A stretch of DNA of 64,000 nucleotides from Climacium dendroides (lineage: Eukaryota; Streptophyta; Bryopsida; Hypnales; Climaciaceae), in NCBI GenBank assembly GCA_950106755.1, contig OX467084.1:30755213-30819212 (forward strand), given 5' to 3'. Below, in pieces: positions 47,330 to 59,800 of the stretch (positions within the stretch are counted from its first letter, which is position 1; every line of letters begins with the position of its first letter). Position numbers and translations under genes: made by a program. The notes beneath the pieces were generated by a model. The model was not told where the DNA came from. It made no database searches and saw only the letters and a list, made by a program, of their open reading frames with translations.

Positions 47330-47609
47330 ATCTATACCTTAAGTTTTTTTATCTAAAATTTGGTTGTTTTGTTTTATTTATTTTGTTTGTTTGTTTGTCA
47401 CATGGAGATCTCTCAAACCGTGTCCCCTGGTCGCATACTTGGTACCATCAGAAAGCTCTCGGCAAGAAGGGGTACACTGGCTTTGTTTTGTGGCATTCAA
47501 ACGAACAATGTGAAAGTTATTGAATTTTGAAGTATTTTTTGGATTTAAAAAATTAAAAAATTACTTTTATTTTTGTTTTGACTATGGCAATAGCACAAGG
47601 CACACTAGT
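47330..47609 (+). repeat. ACTAGT-ended dispersed repeat, full-length-like copy
   Basis: Starts CTATACCTTAAG, then TTTGTTTGTTTGTCACATGG, a 'ggtaccatcagaaagctctc' block, 'ggctttgttttgtggcattc', 'gttattgaattttgaagt', and ends CACACTAGT. It directly abuts the next copy and shares ACTAGT with it. Confidence 0.8.
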
Positions 47610-47846
47610 TATACTTGTTTGTTTGTTTTGTTTGTTACATTGAGATCTTCTGGACCATGTGTCTCTAGTTGCATGTTTGGTACCATTGGAAAGCTTTTAG
47701 TGAGGAAGGGGTGCACGGGCTTGGTTTCATGGCATTCCAACTTTTGTTGTGAAAGTGATTGAATTTTGAAGTTTTTAAGAATTAAAAAATTAAAAAATTA
47801 TTTTTAATTTTGTTTTGACTGTGGCAACAGCACAGGACACACTAGT
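47604..47846 (+). repeat. ACTAGT-ended dispersed repeat, both ends ACTAGT
   Basis: Begins ACTAGTTATACTTG and ends GGACACACTAGT. It is the clearest complete member, about 243 bp. The order of inner blocks is the same as in the neighbouring copy. Confidence 0.85.
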
Positions 47847-47961
47847 ATATGTATTATAAAATGCACTCTGAGTTCCCTAAAGAAAAGATTAGTGAGGGGC
47901 ACAGATAATGTGATTTTAAAGAGGTCGAAAGTTCAAAGTTAGGGCAATGAATTGCTTCTAC

Positions 47962-48120
47962 CTATGAAGGATTTCGATCACCCCATGTCCGGGCAGTGAC
48001 CGTGAGGTTCCGATATCCATAAGGAAATGGTGTTGCGAGGATTGTCAAGTACAGTACATGGAACTTCGTTTGAATTGGAATTGCTTGCAGAATGAGTAAG
48101 AAATTCATGCCTAAACCCCT
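47962..48120 (-). pseudogene. Exon-like fragment, unknown family
   Basis: The minus strand reads AIPIQTKFHVLYLTILATPF then PYGYRNLTVTARTWGDRNPS and a stop. It is less AT-rich than the surroundings and is preceded by a CAAG acceptor-like site. No partner exon was found. It is probably a captured or relict piece of a host gene. Confidence 0.25.
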
Positions 48121-48199
48121 AAAGTCCCAAGGGTGTTTTATGTCAAAAACCACTGAGAACTACCACTTTTGGTGCGTTCATCTAAGAAAACCAAAAAAT

Positions 48200-49185
48200 T
48201 ATGTTTTTTCAAAATCCAACCGTATGATTTTGTACTTAACTTGTTTGAGAACATGAGGTAAAAAATTCATCAACCTTGACTACATAGTTTGCAAGATAAT
48301 TGCATCCAAAGTGAAGAAAACAAATTTTTTTTGCAACTTGTTTGATTACATTTTTGGCTTTAAATCTTTTTAACTAAATTTTTTGTATTATTAATTTTTA
48401 TTTTCTAAGTTTTTATGTTCAATAGTTGAGTTGAGAATCTAAGAAAAAAATTCAACAAAAAAACACTTAATTTTCACTCATTAAAAAATTGTTAAGTAGA
48501 AGTAGGTTAAAGATTGAAGAAAAAAACTAAATCATTAATAGCTTTAAGATGGAATTGACATACAATAATCCCAATGGTGAGGTTGTTTTAGAAAGCAAAC
48601 CTAACCTTGTCTAACAATTTTTTTGGAAAATTGTAAAAATTGCATTCACGAATGAATCCTATAAGTTATTTTTTCAAGAAGATGCTTAGATTGCCCAAAA
48701 AACTAAGATTGTCCTTAATTTTCTCATAACTAGTCCTAATAGAATGAATCAAAGCTTCAAATGTAGACAAAATATAAAATTTTAGCAAAAAAATATTTTG
48801 ACTTTTTCTGATTTTTTTGTGCTACCCGTTGACTTTTATTTTTGGCTTATAGTGCCATAACTTTCTCTCCCGAGCACCAATTAAAACAAAAATTATATAT
48901 TCACAAAGCTCTCAACAAACTTTACAACCTCAAAAAATCTCAAAAACATTCATTACAAATTGAGACAATAGAAACCTACCTGAACCCAAATTGTCCCCCA
49001 AGGGGACAAACGGGCCTTTACACACGTTAATATATCCAAGTAGATCGAGTCACTGCTCAATGTATTGTAACAATTCAATGTCAATTTGTTGTGATGTTGC
49101 GCTAATTGGTGAAGCCACACACAGCTTTCGAAGATGGAAATGAGCATCTGTCAAATTGGAAGGAGTTCAAAGTAAGGGATGCTTT
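48200..49185. other. AT-rich intergenic, old repeats
   Basis: Members of the diffuse AT-rich family; no gene. Confidence 0.45.
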
Positions 49186-49189
49186 TGTG

Positions 49190-49530
49190 TAAGGGCCGTG
49201 TGCATATTCTGTATTGCGTGCTGATTGAATTGGATTGTAAGGTAACTTCACCTTAATGCGACACTTTAAGCGGTGAACATAGTTTCTATTATCATCATGA
49301 TCAAATCTTTATGGTATTTATTCTTGGTATAATTTTTAAGAGGTTTCCAATGCACCAAAGAGGGTGTTATTTGGATACTGTATGACGATGTTATTAGTTT
49401 TCTAATGATTTATTGGTAGATTACTTAAAAACCAACACATGCTCTTTTGTTGAGGACTTGAGGTGATGTATATTCTCAAAATTAATATCACTCATTGTAC
49501 AAGATTTTAGGGTGGCATATATAGGTGGCA
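49190..49530. repeat. Dispersed repeat shared with the glucanase intron (60480-60950)
   Basis: Shared text includes GTGCTGATTGAAT, 'gacacttt', 'ttccaatgcaccaaagaatgtg', 'catttggata' and 'gtattctcaaaat'. The order is the same in both places, with indels. Confidence 0.65.
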
Positions 49531-49869
49531 CTGCTACCTTATGATCTCATTTTTACACACCTGTAACTTTTGGACACAACAATTATTGTTTTTCGAATTG
49601 CAAGGGAAAATGATGAAGAAGAATAGTGGTGCAGATGCTATTCAATTAGGGTGCATGGTCTGGGGTAAGGAGTCCTTTGAATTTTGCTTTTTCCTTCTTC
49701 TTTGAAATCCTGAATGTGATGGTGAAGCTTGTTGCTGCAGGTAATAAAATGTGATTGGTAATAGTCAGTGCAACCTAGGATCCTTGCATTGAGGGGGAAA
49801 GAGAAAAATTGATTTCCCAACGGTAGAGGCCAAAGACAGCGATGAGGAGAGGTGCAAGTAATCTCTACA

Positions 49870-50216
49870 AGGTAGAACTACCCATTACCATACAGATTTG
49901 CAATCTAGGTACTTTGGAGAAGCTATTTATGAGCTGTCATATTTTTCAGAGATTGAATTGTTTGAGAGAAGTCAATTGCAAAAAAAATGAAGACATTCCA
50001 ACAAGAATTGAATTTTTTCTTGATTTTTCAAAGCCGAAATGTAAAACTGTGAGTAGACCCTTGTTGAAGCGTGGGCTGATGTGTTTGCTCCTCAGTGCAT
50101 TGCCATCATGATCATGGATTAGTAAGATTGTAGTAATAAGATGGGCCAGTGATGGAAATGGGAGGAACCTGTAGGTGGCAGAATTGGGTAAACAGTGGTA
50201 ATGGGTAGTTCTACCT
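49870..50216. mobile_element. MITE copy 2
   Basis: AGGTAGAACTACCCATTACC at the left and GGTAATGGGTAGTTCTACCT at the right are perfect inverses. TA follows on the right; the left flank reads TACA, so that TA is damaged. The interior matches copy 1 apart from a 21-bp-scale indel and point changes. Confidence 0.88.
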
Positions 50217-50243
50217 TACCTGAAATCTATGGCTTGAATTATT

Positions 50244-50518
50244 GTCTATACCTTATGTTTGTTGGTTTGGTTTGGTTTGTTTGTTTGGTTTGTTTGGTTT
50301 GTTTGTCACGTTGAAATCTCCTGGCTTGTATATCTTCTGGTCACGTTTTTGGTATTGTCGGAAAGCTCTTGGTGAAGAGGGATGCAAGGGCTTGGATTCA
50401 TGGCATTTCGACTCATGGTGGAAAAGTTATTGAATTTCAAAGTTTTATGAATAATTTATGAATAAATTTTAAAAAAAATACTTTTACTTTAATTTTGATT
50501 ATGGCAATAGCATAGGGT
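50244..50518 (+). repeat. ACTAGT-family dispersed repeat, ends decayed
   Basis: GTCTATACCTTATG, TTGTTTGGTTTGTTTGTCACG, 'ggtattgtcggaaagctcttgg', 'gttattgaatttcaaag' and 'gattatggcaatagcatagg' match the family in order, but neither terminal ACTAGT is preserved. Confidence 0.75.
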
Positions 50519-50519
50519 T

Positions 50520-52730
50520 ATGTAGAATCGAACCTATAAAATTTTGTTTTGGATTCTACACTACTCATGAACTACATGCTTTAGAAAGATATCCTTATTC
50601 TAATATAATATTGAAAACAATCAAAGAATGGTCTCTAAAATACATGGAAACAATTTTTTTTTTCCTCTTAAAAATTAGACAATTTTTATCATATTATGTT
50701 ACCTATAATTTTGTAGTTTGTCCCCACATCCAACATGGTCAAAGAATGGTCTTTAGAATACTCATACAAAACAACCTCCTCTTCTTCTTTTTCTTCTAAA
50801 AATTGAATAATTTTTATTATGGTATTACCTATAGTTTTGTAGATTGCCCCACATCTGATATGATTGTTAATCTTGTCATTTCAACATTTGTAAACATTCC
50901 AATGACATTGTTGAATCTCCATATTCTTTAGGGGTCAATCCATGAAAAAAATCTTTACAATGAATTTTAGTCCATCTAAAGAAATGACGTTTGGCAAGTT
51001 TAAATTCTTCTTCTATTTAAAAATCCAAAATATCCAAAATATTCAAAATATTCAAAATTCAATTGATATTTGAATGTGAATCTACTATCAAAAGAGTTGT
51101 TATGCCTAATTTGGTTAGGGCCTCCTCTGATTGATGTGTGCCACGACCCTAATAACACCTTACAACTCAAAACAACTTTTGAAGGCCTTTCACAACTTAA
51201 TGGGCTCACTACACTTCACTTCCAGTATCACTTGGATCACAATTCACTAACATACATGCCATACACCTACAACATTAGTTTTCATATTCAACTCATATTA
51301 TTAAGTCTCGGTCTCTAAAACTGCTAATATACACTCTAACCATGACACCGGGCATGTCACTTGGTGACACAAGGCGGAACTTTTATTAATGTCCAAGCAC
51401 TTGGTGGAGGCACTACCCCCCACTAGTGCTAACCACCCTTGAATGTCACCCCATTTTATATTTAAACCCAATGTATATTTGTTACTTTCACATTGGAACT
51501 AATTGGAACTTACAATGTGGAATACATTGGAAATGGCCTAGCGAAAAATAGGACTCCATCCATGCCACGGAACACACACAAGTGTCTCATGGTACCTTAA
51601 ACTCAGTGGTGAAGTTATATCATCAACTTTATTGAGGCTCCAAGAGGGAGTGAGGAATGAAACCAACCCCTCTTTATAGTACTCTCTATGAGAATATGTA
51701 GACCCCATTTTTGTAAGTTGAGGGAACTTCCAAAATCTACTTTGGTTTTGGAAGACCACCCATTTCCAATCGAAACCACCAAGTTACAACCTCGTTTGGA
51801 TGTCTAAACTTCCAAATGGCATAATTTTGCAGCTAGAGCTCCAAATTTTATATACAAGTCTATATTGGATATCCACGCAACAAGTACATGCCAATGAACT
51901 GCTCACTTGTTTCATTTGAACAAGTTCTCACAAAGTTATAGCTCTCCAAAAATTGGGGTTTGTTGGAAGTAGTGTCACACCTTCACCACGACCTTTCTCT
52001 TGGCTATAACTTTGAGCTTGTAGCTTAGAACCTCATAATGCTTGTCATTCTAGCTTCTTTGTAATCTTAGCTTTTCAATAGTATGCTACATGCCATATTT
52101 TAATGAAGAATTTATTAGGAACCTCTCACTCCTAGCCTTTAAATGTCCCAGTACCACTGAGACATCCCCAATTTTGAATGGCCATAACTTCTAGCCAACT
52201 AGTCTAAATCATGCGTTTTTTCAATGGTTGAAAGTGTCTTCTTAAGGTCTTGCATGTAAGATACTCTACTATACTCTATTAATTCATAGCATTATTATGC
52301 CCTATTTTCTCGAGAGCCACTCATTTTTCCCTTTTTAGACTTTTGGAAAGTTTGGGACGTCACCTCTAAGGTCCTGCTTGTTCATTAAAGCACATTGGGC
52401 ACCTCAAGGAGATAGGGGTGTGACAATGTAAGTCTACTAGTTGCCACATGTCAAGTCATATAGAGCATATAATACTAATGAATAAGGGTACGTAACTTTG
52501 CCCACTATGTATATGATAAATGTATGCCCACTATGATTTTTTGTTTATTTTTTTGAAGTATCAAAGTGGCAATATAAATGTTATACTAGTGCTTCAAATT
52601 TCAACATTCATCCACATATTGGATAGAAAATATCACATTAGCACATATCACATGTGCATAACAACGACACTAGCATGTAAACTTAGAAATGCGAGTCTAA
52701 AAATGTGAGCCTATGAATCTTAAGTTTAGG
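50520..52730. other. AT-rich intergenic, no gene
   Basis: Only short open frames. Poly-A/T tracts and scattered repeats are present. Nothing recognised. Confidence 0.5.
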
Positions 52731-52734
52731 TGTA

Positions 52735-53080
52735 AGTAGGTACTTTACAACTATTGAAGGTGCCTATAATATGAGTATTTTATAACCATGGAAGGTGCTT
52801 ATAACATAGGTAGTAAGGTACCTATAAAATATATACCTATAATATAAATATTCCATAACCATAGAAGGTGCCTATAATATGAACACCTATAACATAAGTA
52901 TCCTATAATCATAGAAGGTACTTATAATTTAAGTACCTATAACATAGACACTTATAATATAAATATCATATAATTATGGAAGGTACTTATAACATAAGTA
53001 CCTATAATAAACACCTATAATATGGATACCTATAATATAAATATCCTATAACTATGGAAGATGCTTATAACATATGAACT
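52735..53080. repeat. Degenerate tandem repeat of 'cctataatataa / ataaccatggaaggtgc'
   Basis: Seven or so copies of a 40-55-bp unit built from CCTATAATATAAATATCCTA and TAACCATGGAAGGTGCTTAT, with irregular spacing. Confidence 0.7.
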
Positions 53081-53084
53081 TAGG

Positions 53085-56000
53085 CTCCTAAGCTCATAGG
53101 TTCAAGATCCTAAGCTCACATACTAGCAACCATGATGCGCATAATTTTTTTCATCCATAATCTTGCAATTTTATCCGAATTTTAATTTTTTTCAAGCGAA
53201 ACACTTCATGATTTGTTGCCAATTTTTTTTCTAGTGCAATCTAGCACTATAATGCTCAAAAAAGCCTTTAGTGTCCATACATGAGTACATTAACATTCAA
53301 TATGCTAATATCAACATGTTGGTGTTCAATACAAACTTGTTGGCACACATTATCGTTTGTAGCTATCCATTGGCTCCTACTATGGCAATACCAACCTATT
53401 GACACCTAATATGACAATACCAATCCAATTGCACCTAATAGAATATAACCAAGTTGTTAGTACTTAATACAAAACCATTTGCATCCAATACAATATACTA
53501 CCTGACTAGTGCCATATACCATAATAATCAATTAACAACCAATTCAAAAATACCACCCTATTGATGTCCAACTCCCAATTGGTTTGCTTTTTTTTTAAAT
53601 ATAGAATGATGGTGTTCTATTCAATTTACACCATGGTGTTCTACACTACAAAACATTCATCTTGCGAAAATTTAAGATTTTTTTGAGCACATTTGAATTC
53701 ACAGTAACTTCAAATTATCAAAAAAAAATCTGAAAATTTTGTAATTTATTGAAAGTCATATAATATCATTTTTGAAAAATAAAATGAAAGATTTCATCTA
53801 TATATGCCACATACTATAGTTGTAGGGCAAGTTAGGCAGAATTTTGATTCTTAAACTAGATGCTATTTTTTGGGGAAGTTATTTTTCAAGAAATAAAATT
53901 TTTGTATGAGGGAAAAAATAATATTGTAGACAAATTCTATTTTTATTATCTATAAAAAAATCATTCTTTGGAAAAAATTATAATTTGACAAAGATGTGTT
54001 GGCCTTGCTTTTCATTTACAATAGTGACATCATGGAACTACTAATTGAAATATGATCAACAAAAACTAAGCTTTAAGATCCACACTTCAAGGTCTAATTT
54101 GTCATTTTTTAATTATTGATTTATAAAAAATTAGACCAAGTGGTCTTAGAACTTAGTATATGCGGACCATGTTTCTACTATTGAACATACCATATAAAGG
54201 ATTTTGAAATTTGACTTTATTATTGTAGATTCCTTATCTATAAGATAATCAATGTTACATGTGCTTCAAATAAGTAGACTCTTAATTCACCTTGTTTTTA
54301 ACCCCTGAAGTCTCAAGTGTCCCCTTGGGAGACATTTGAAGGTTTAGACAAGTTCAAATGATCCCAATTTTGATATGATTTTTTGAATTTTTTTAAGATA
54401 GAAACTAGAATAGCTTTCTATGACCATAATTTTATTTTAATTGGTGCCCATGGACAAAAGTTGTGCCACTATGAGTTTCAAAAGTAGTTCACTAATTAGT
54501 ACCCCAAAAAATCACAAAATCACAAAATTTTCAAATATTTTTTGGTTTCTCATAATTAATACTTTTGTCTACATAAAAAGCTTTGACTCATTCCATTTGG
54601 ACTACAATACTCGGTTACCAAGGTCAATACCAAATAATTCTCTAAATAGATATCCATTTTTTTAAATATTTATTTTGCAAGAATATAATTTTTGTGGACA
54701 AATTCTTTTTTAATGGAATATTAAATTTAAAATTTTATTTTATTTTGACAAATTTAATAATTATTTGATAGAGAATGGTAATCATAATAATTGAATACAA
54801 TATTAATGGAAAGTCTTGTTTGGGGGTCAATCAAAGCATCTATTTCAAAAAATATTTTTTAGGATTAATTTTTTAACTCAATTTTTTCACAAATTATTGA
54901 AAACAAAAGTTTTACATAGTTTAGTTTGTTTGCTAAACCAAAATTTTCATTGGAATTAGTGCATTCCAATTCTATCTTAAAACTATTAACAATTTAGTTT
55001 TTCTTTTTATCTTGTACCTAGTTCTAAGTAATGATCTTCTTGAGAATGAAAATCAATTGCTTTGTTTTTTGAAATTTTTCCCCCAATTCTCAACTCAATT
55101 CTTCGACATAAAAATTTATAAATTCAAAATTTAGAGTGCACAAATTTAATGTCAAAAAATATTCAAAGTCTAATAATCTAATTGCACAAGGTGTAAAGAA
55201 ACTTGTTTTCTTTACTTTAAACACAAATATCTTGCAATCTACATGGTCATATGTTTCATGAATTTCTTCCACACATATACTGTTGTATCTGGCTATCAAA
55301 ATAGGTAAATAAATTCTTAAAAAAATGCCATAGTCTTAGGAAAATTATTTTTTCAAAAAATCAATTATTATATAGTGAAAACAAGGATTTTGAGGGAATA
55401 TTTCTATTTAAAGCATCTGAAAATTTGGATTTCCTAATTTTGAAATGCCAATCTTAATAGACTAGGATGGTAGTGTAGTACAATGTTAGATCCTATAGTT
55501 AGATTTGAAGAAAAAACATTTTTCAAAGCTTTTCAATGGCAATTTGGAGTGGTATTGGATGAAATAAAGGCATTGGGACCATAGGCATTGAAAGGGAGCA
55601 AAGTTCCTACTCTTCTAAGGTAGAAGGACCTATTTGGAATAGTCCCCCCATCTTGGCTTCATAGGGAGACTTATCAATAGCTATTCATTGAAAAAGATGA
55701 TCTTTTTGTACCTTTTCATCCACTCGTCTTTCTTCCATCCTTCCTTAGGGACAAGTGCCAAAGCTCACCGTAATAGGTGAGTCTATAAGATTGGAATGGG
55801 TCCAACTGAAAAACCCACACTTCTTTATATTGAATAAAATATTCATTCTTGGGGAAAAAAAATTCATCTTTTTTTCATTCTTCCTTGTGTTTTTTCATGA
55901 CCTTATGTTTGCACACATTGAGCCCAATTTCTCCACAAATTTCCCATATCCTACAAGCTGAAATGCTCAAATAGGTACTTCTTTCTTACCAAAGTTGAGT

Positions 56001-56200
56001 TTGATTTACTAGTTGATTGGATCTTGCAATTTTTCGGAGATGGCCAAAGATTCGGAAAGGAAGGTCCACGCTCCGAAACAGGACTCCAAACAGAGACTCT
56101 CTCATGATTAGCGGGCCATAGCTAGGAACTCCAGATTCCCAACCACCAGCCTCAAATAATGGACACATCTTTATCATAACTCAGTCTTGTGTCCTGAGTC
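53085..56200. other. AT-rich intergenic, no gene
   Basis: Members of the diffuse AT-rich family at about 54300-54620 (AACCCCTGAAGTCTC...) and 55190-55570. No gene is supported. Confidence 0.5.
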
Positions 56201-56439
56201 CTGACCTTTCCTTCCTTCATGCACCAGACCCTCTCCCCCCATCGTCCCTGAAATGAGTGAAATCCAATGCAAGGCCACAAGTATATATCATGTCGAGCTC
56301 TTCAATTGTGATGCCACGCGCAGCCTGATGATCTCCTTGAGTATAACGCACACCAGATGGAAGGAGATCGAGTACGTCATTAAGTTGATCATATCTTCGT
56401 TGCAGTTGCAATGCAAGCGTTTCAATTCTGGATGACTTC

Positions 56440-56811
56440 AATTCTCTCTCTCTCTCTCTGACATCGTACCACTCTCAGTCTGTCTCTCTTTCTCTCTCTC
56501 ACTCTAGCTTCCAGTCTTCCTCTTGATTGCAGCCAATGTGCAGCACTCGCTCCCTTCCATGTTGCTGCACCATTATTGCATGACTGGGCTTAACTTGCAG
56601 CAAAAGGGAGAAGCTTTAATTTTGGCGGTGTCATTGGCATTGAATGCATGTCCAATCTCCGCAGCTTGTTGCCTTGTTCTCGTTCGTTGGACTTCTCCTT
56701 CCTCGTCTTCGTTGCGGCTTCAGTGTTGAAGCTCGCTAGCTGGGAGGAGCGGAGCGGAGCTTTGGATAGCTTGGAAGGTTGACTTTGTCGGATTGATCGA
56801 GCTCAGCGGCT
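56440..56811 (+). promoter_or_regulatory. Upstream region of the glucanase gene, CT-rich
   Basis: CT microsatellites at 56443-56460 and 56480-56500 are typical of plant 5' leaders or core promoters (Y patch or GAGA-like). No TATA box is evident. The transcription start is not fixed. Confidence 0.4.
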
Positions 56812-59800
56812 ATGGCGGCTTTGATGCATCTGGTTCGCGTTTATGTGGCGCTGGGCTTGGTTGTGGCTCTTGTAAGTGGAGAGGCTTGCTGAGGGTCAGG
56901 GACTTATTGGTTTCAGTGCTTTTTGTTTCAAATCTGTCTGCTTGAGGAAGTCGGCATTCCGGGGGGTGGAGTGTTGCATTGTTTACAAGAGTTTTGAGTG
57001 TTAGGTTGGTTTCTGGAAGAGATAGAGTGGATTGACGAGCTGAGGGTGAGCTTCATGCGATTGTCCGTGATGTCGTACGTAATGCAGGATGGGCAAGCGA
57101 CTTAGAGCGAGTGGTTACTTGGTGGAGGTTTTGCTGTTTCGTTTGTGTAGCATGTTGTTTTGAAAGCAGTAGCTAGTACGAGAATAATGCTTCATTGAGA
57201 CACAATATTCACGAGATGGTAGTGTATGTGGAAAGTGCAGTCCTTTTCCTTTTGAGTGCTTTTGGCATGAACTTATAATTATTCAGAATTGGCATTTTCC
57301 TTCCTTTCACTTCCTTCATCAGTTTGCAAGATTGTAAACCCTGCTCTGATAGTGGAAATAGTAGGGAGAACTGGTGTGGTTGTATTGAGCTTCCCAATTT
57401 AATGCAACGATCGACGACGACAGAGTTTTGAATGGACTACCGCTTCTCTATGATGCATTTTGCTATTTCAATGAAGCGAGAACCTAACATGAGGGTTGTC
57501 AAGAGTGTTTCTTAAGCGGGGTGCTCCTTTGGCACCAGAAAGAGTCGGTTAGCGTTTGGGGGAGGCTCATAATTAATTTTCAGCATTTTTGGACACAAGC
57601 TTTGTCTAGCTTTTGGTTTCAGAGCTCAGAAATATGTGACCGTTTAGAAATTTGAATATAGGGTTGAATTGGGCTGGGATAGTTCACCAATTCTGTTCTC
57701 AGAAATCAGGAAACAAGTGGCCATTCTGGGGACTTGGTTTTCATGGCAACCTTTCTATGCAATGACTTCCTTCTCTGTCGTATGGTTTCCTTTTGCACAG
57801 AATGATGAATGCTCCTCATCTTGAGAGCTGTATCAATTTTGTCATGCTAATTGGGTGCTATATGAAATTTACAATCCCCATGCAACCAAATGATTTGATT
57901 GAAGTGGAAACTGTTTTTTTTTTTTTTTTTGAGAGCAGCTTCACCACCATGGCCAGTCAGACGAAAGATCGGTTGATGGTGCGTACAAGAAGACATTTGT
58001 TGCTGGTGGAGTGGCAGCTCTTCCGTCAGGGAGGACTCTTCTTGACATACGTAAAGTGCGAGCAGTGAACCTTGGGGGTTGGCTCGTTATAGAGAAGTGG
58101 ATCAAGCCCGAGTTATTTGACGACATACCTGACGGTGATCTTCTCGTGAGAAGCACTTCCCTTTTCGCCCAGTACTTTTTTCTGTATGGTCAGCTGTCCT
58201 GTACCCTGCAGACGATTCTGCATACAGACAGCGCCTTAAGATGCATATTACTTGAAGTAGGCATGGTTGCAGTATCAGAGGTTTCCTTCGGGATATGACC
58301 TTGCAGGAACTAGGAGAGGACACTATTTTCGTCACTTCATGCTAGCATGAACGAGTATGACTTTTGGGAAATGTGTAGGGTATTTTGGGTACAATTAAGA
58401 GGTAAGTCTTCTGAGATCAAATTTCTATCGCTATGTATGAGTTTCTAAAGTAATGTCAAAGTGGGAGCTTGGAGACCACTTGAAGTGACATGTAGTAAGT
58501 AAGCATCATATCCCCATGTCCTTCAGAACATCAGTAGCCATAGCCATCCAGCGAAGTCATGCTTGCATCCACTTGCTAATAAACCAAATTAACGTATGGT
58601 AGATGAGCTGCTGTTGGGAACATCGGTGAGTGTAGGAGAAGGAATTAGGTGCCTCACCGTTTAACACTATCCTCTACCTTATGCAGTGTTTCAAACCTCT
58701 GAATTCGCAGTGACAAATATGGCACTTGATTGATGAAACCAGGATGGAGCTGAAATTACGTTGCAGTCTTCTTCCAAAGGAACTTTTATTTCAGCTGAAG
58801 GAGGGGGAGGAGAGCAGGTGGTTGTGAACAGAGCAGCAGTTTCTTTGTGGGAAACATTCAGGGTGGGTCCTAAAATTCTCTGCCTCTTAGCCTTGAATCA
58901 GCCCATCCAAGCTCACAGCGAGGGTCACTGTCTTATCATTCAGATGACTGATACTACAATGGAACCCTGGGGATGTGAACTTTGTGCCAAAATGGGGCAA
59001 TCGGCACTAGTTTTGTGGATTCTAAAGCATGTCTTTGTTGCAATTTTAGAGGAAAAAAAGCGGAGGGATCAGCAATGGGCATAGTCCTGAGTCTTCTCTG
59101 TATGCTCTCATCTGAGCTGCACGAATTCAACTTGTTAAGCAGATATGGCGAGTATCTGCAGGAGTGTATCAATTGCGAGCTTTCAACAATATGTTTGTGT
59201 CAGCCATCAAAGGAGGGGGCGACAGCGTGCTGGCAACCGCACCGAGTCCATCCTATTGGGAGACATTTAAGATCATTCGCAACCAAGACAACCCTTCTCA
59301 AGTTCACATTCAAGCTAGCAACGGCATGTATCTCCAGGTACACTTACAGCCCAGAATAATTCATTTCAAAGACACTAAAACACGGCCATATCATACTTAG
59401 CAACTACTTACATACAATTCAATATGCTGTGCACATACGTACCCTCTTTAACAGTAATGGGTTTGTAAACTTGCAGGCAAGGGATGCTAGCCAGCTTACT
59501 GCAGACTTTGAAGCGGAACCCGGGTGGGACAACAATGACGCTACATTCATCATGAAGGTCAACACTGCCTTGGGTGGCGAGTATCAACTTGCGAACGGCT
59601 GGGGTTCATCAGCCGCCGATGTTTTTAAGGTGGGTGATTTGTAAGTTTCACCATGACAAATTAATCACTGCATCACAGTTGTATTCATGGATCTTCTTTT
59701 CCAATTATTTCAAGCAGCTAGATATTTATTTATTCACATTAAAGTGATAGTGCTCTCTCTGATTCTCTGGAAGATCAATTTTCAAAAGACTAAGGGTTCA

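Noticed and set aside
56217..56441. Minus-strand open frame of 74 codons (IEELDMIYTCGLALDF)
   Set aside because: It has protein-like content, but no upstream exon or start is possible without overlapping the glucanase promoter; not enough support.
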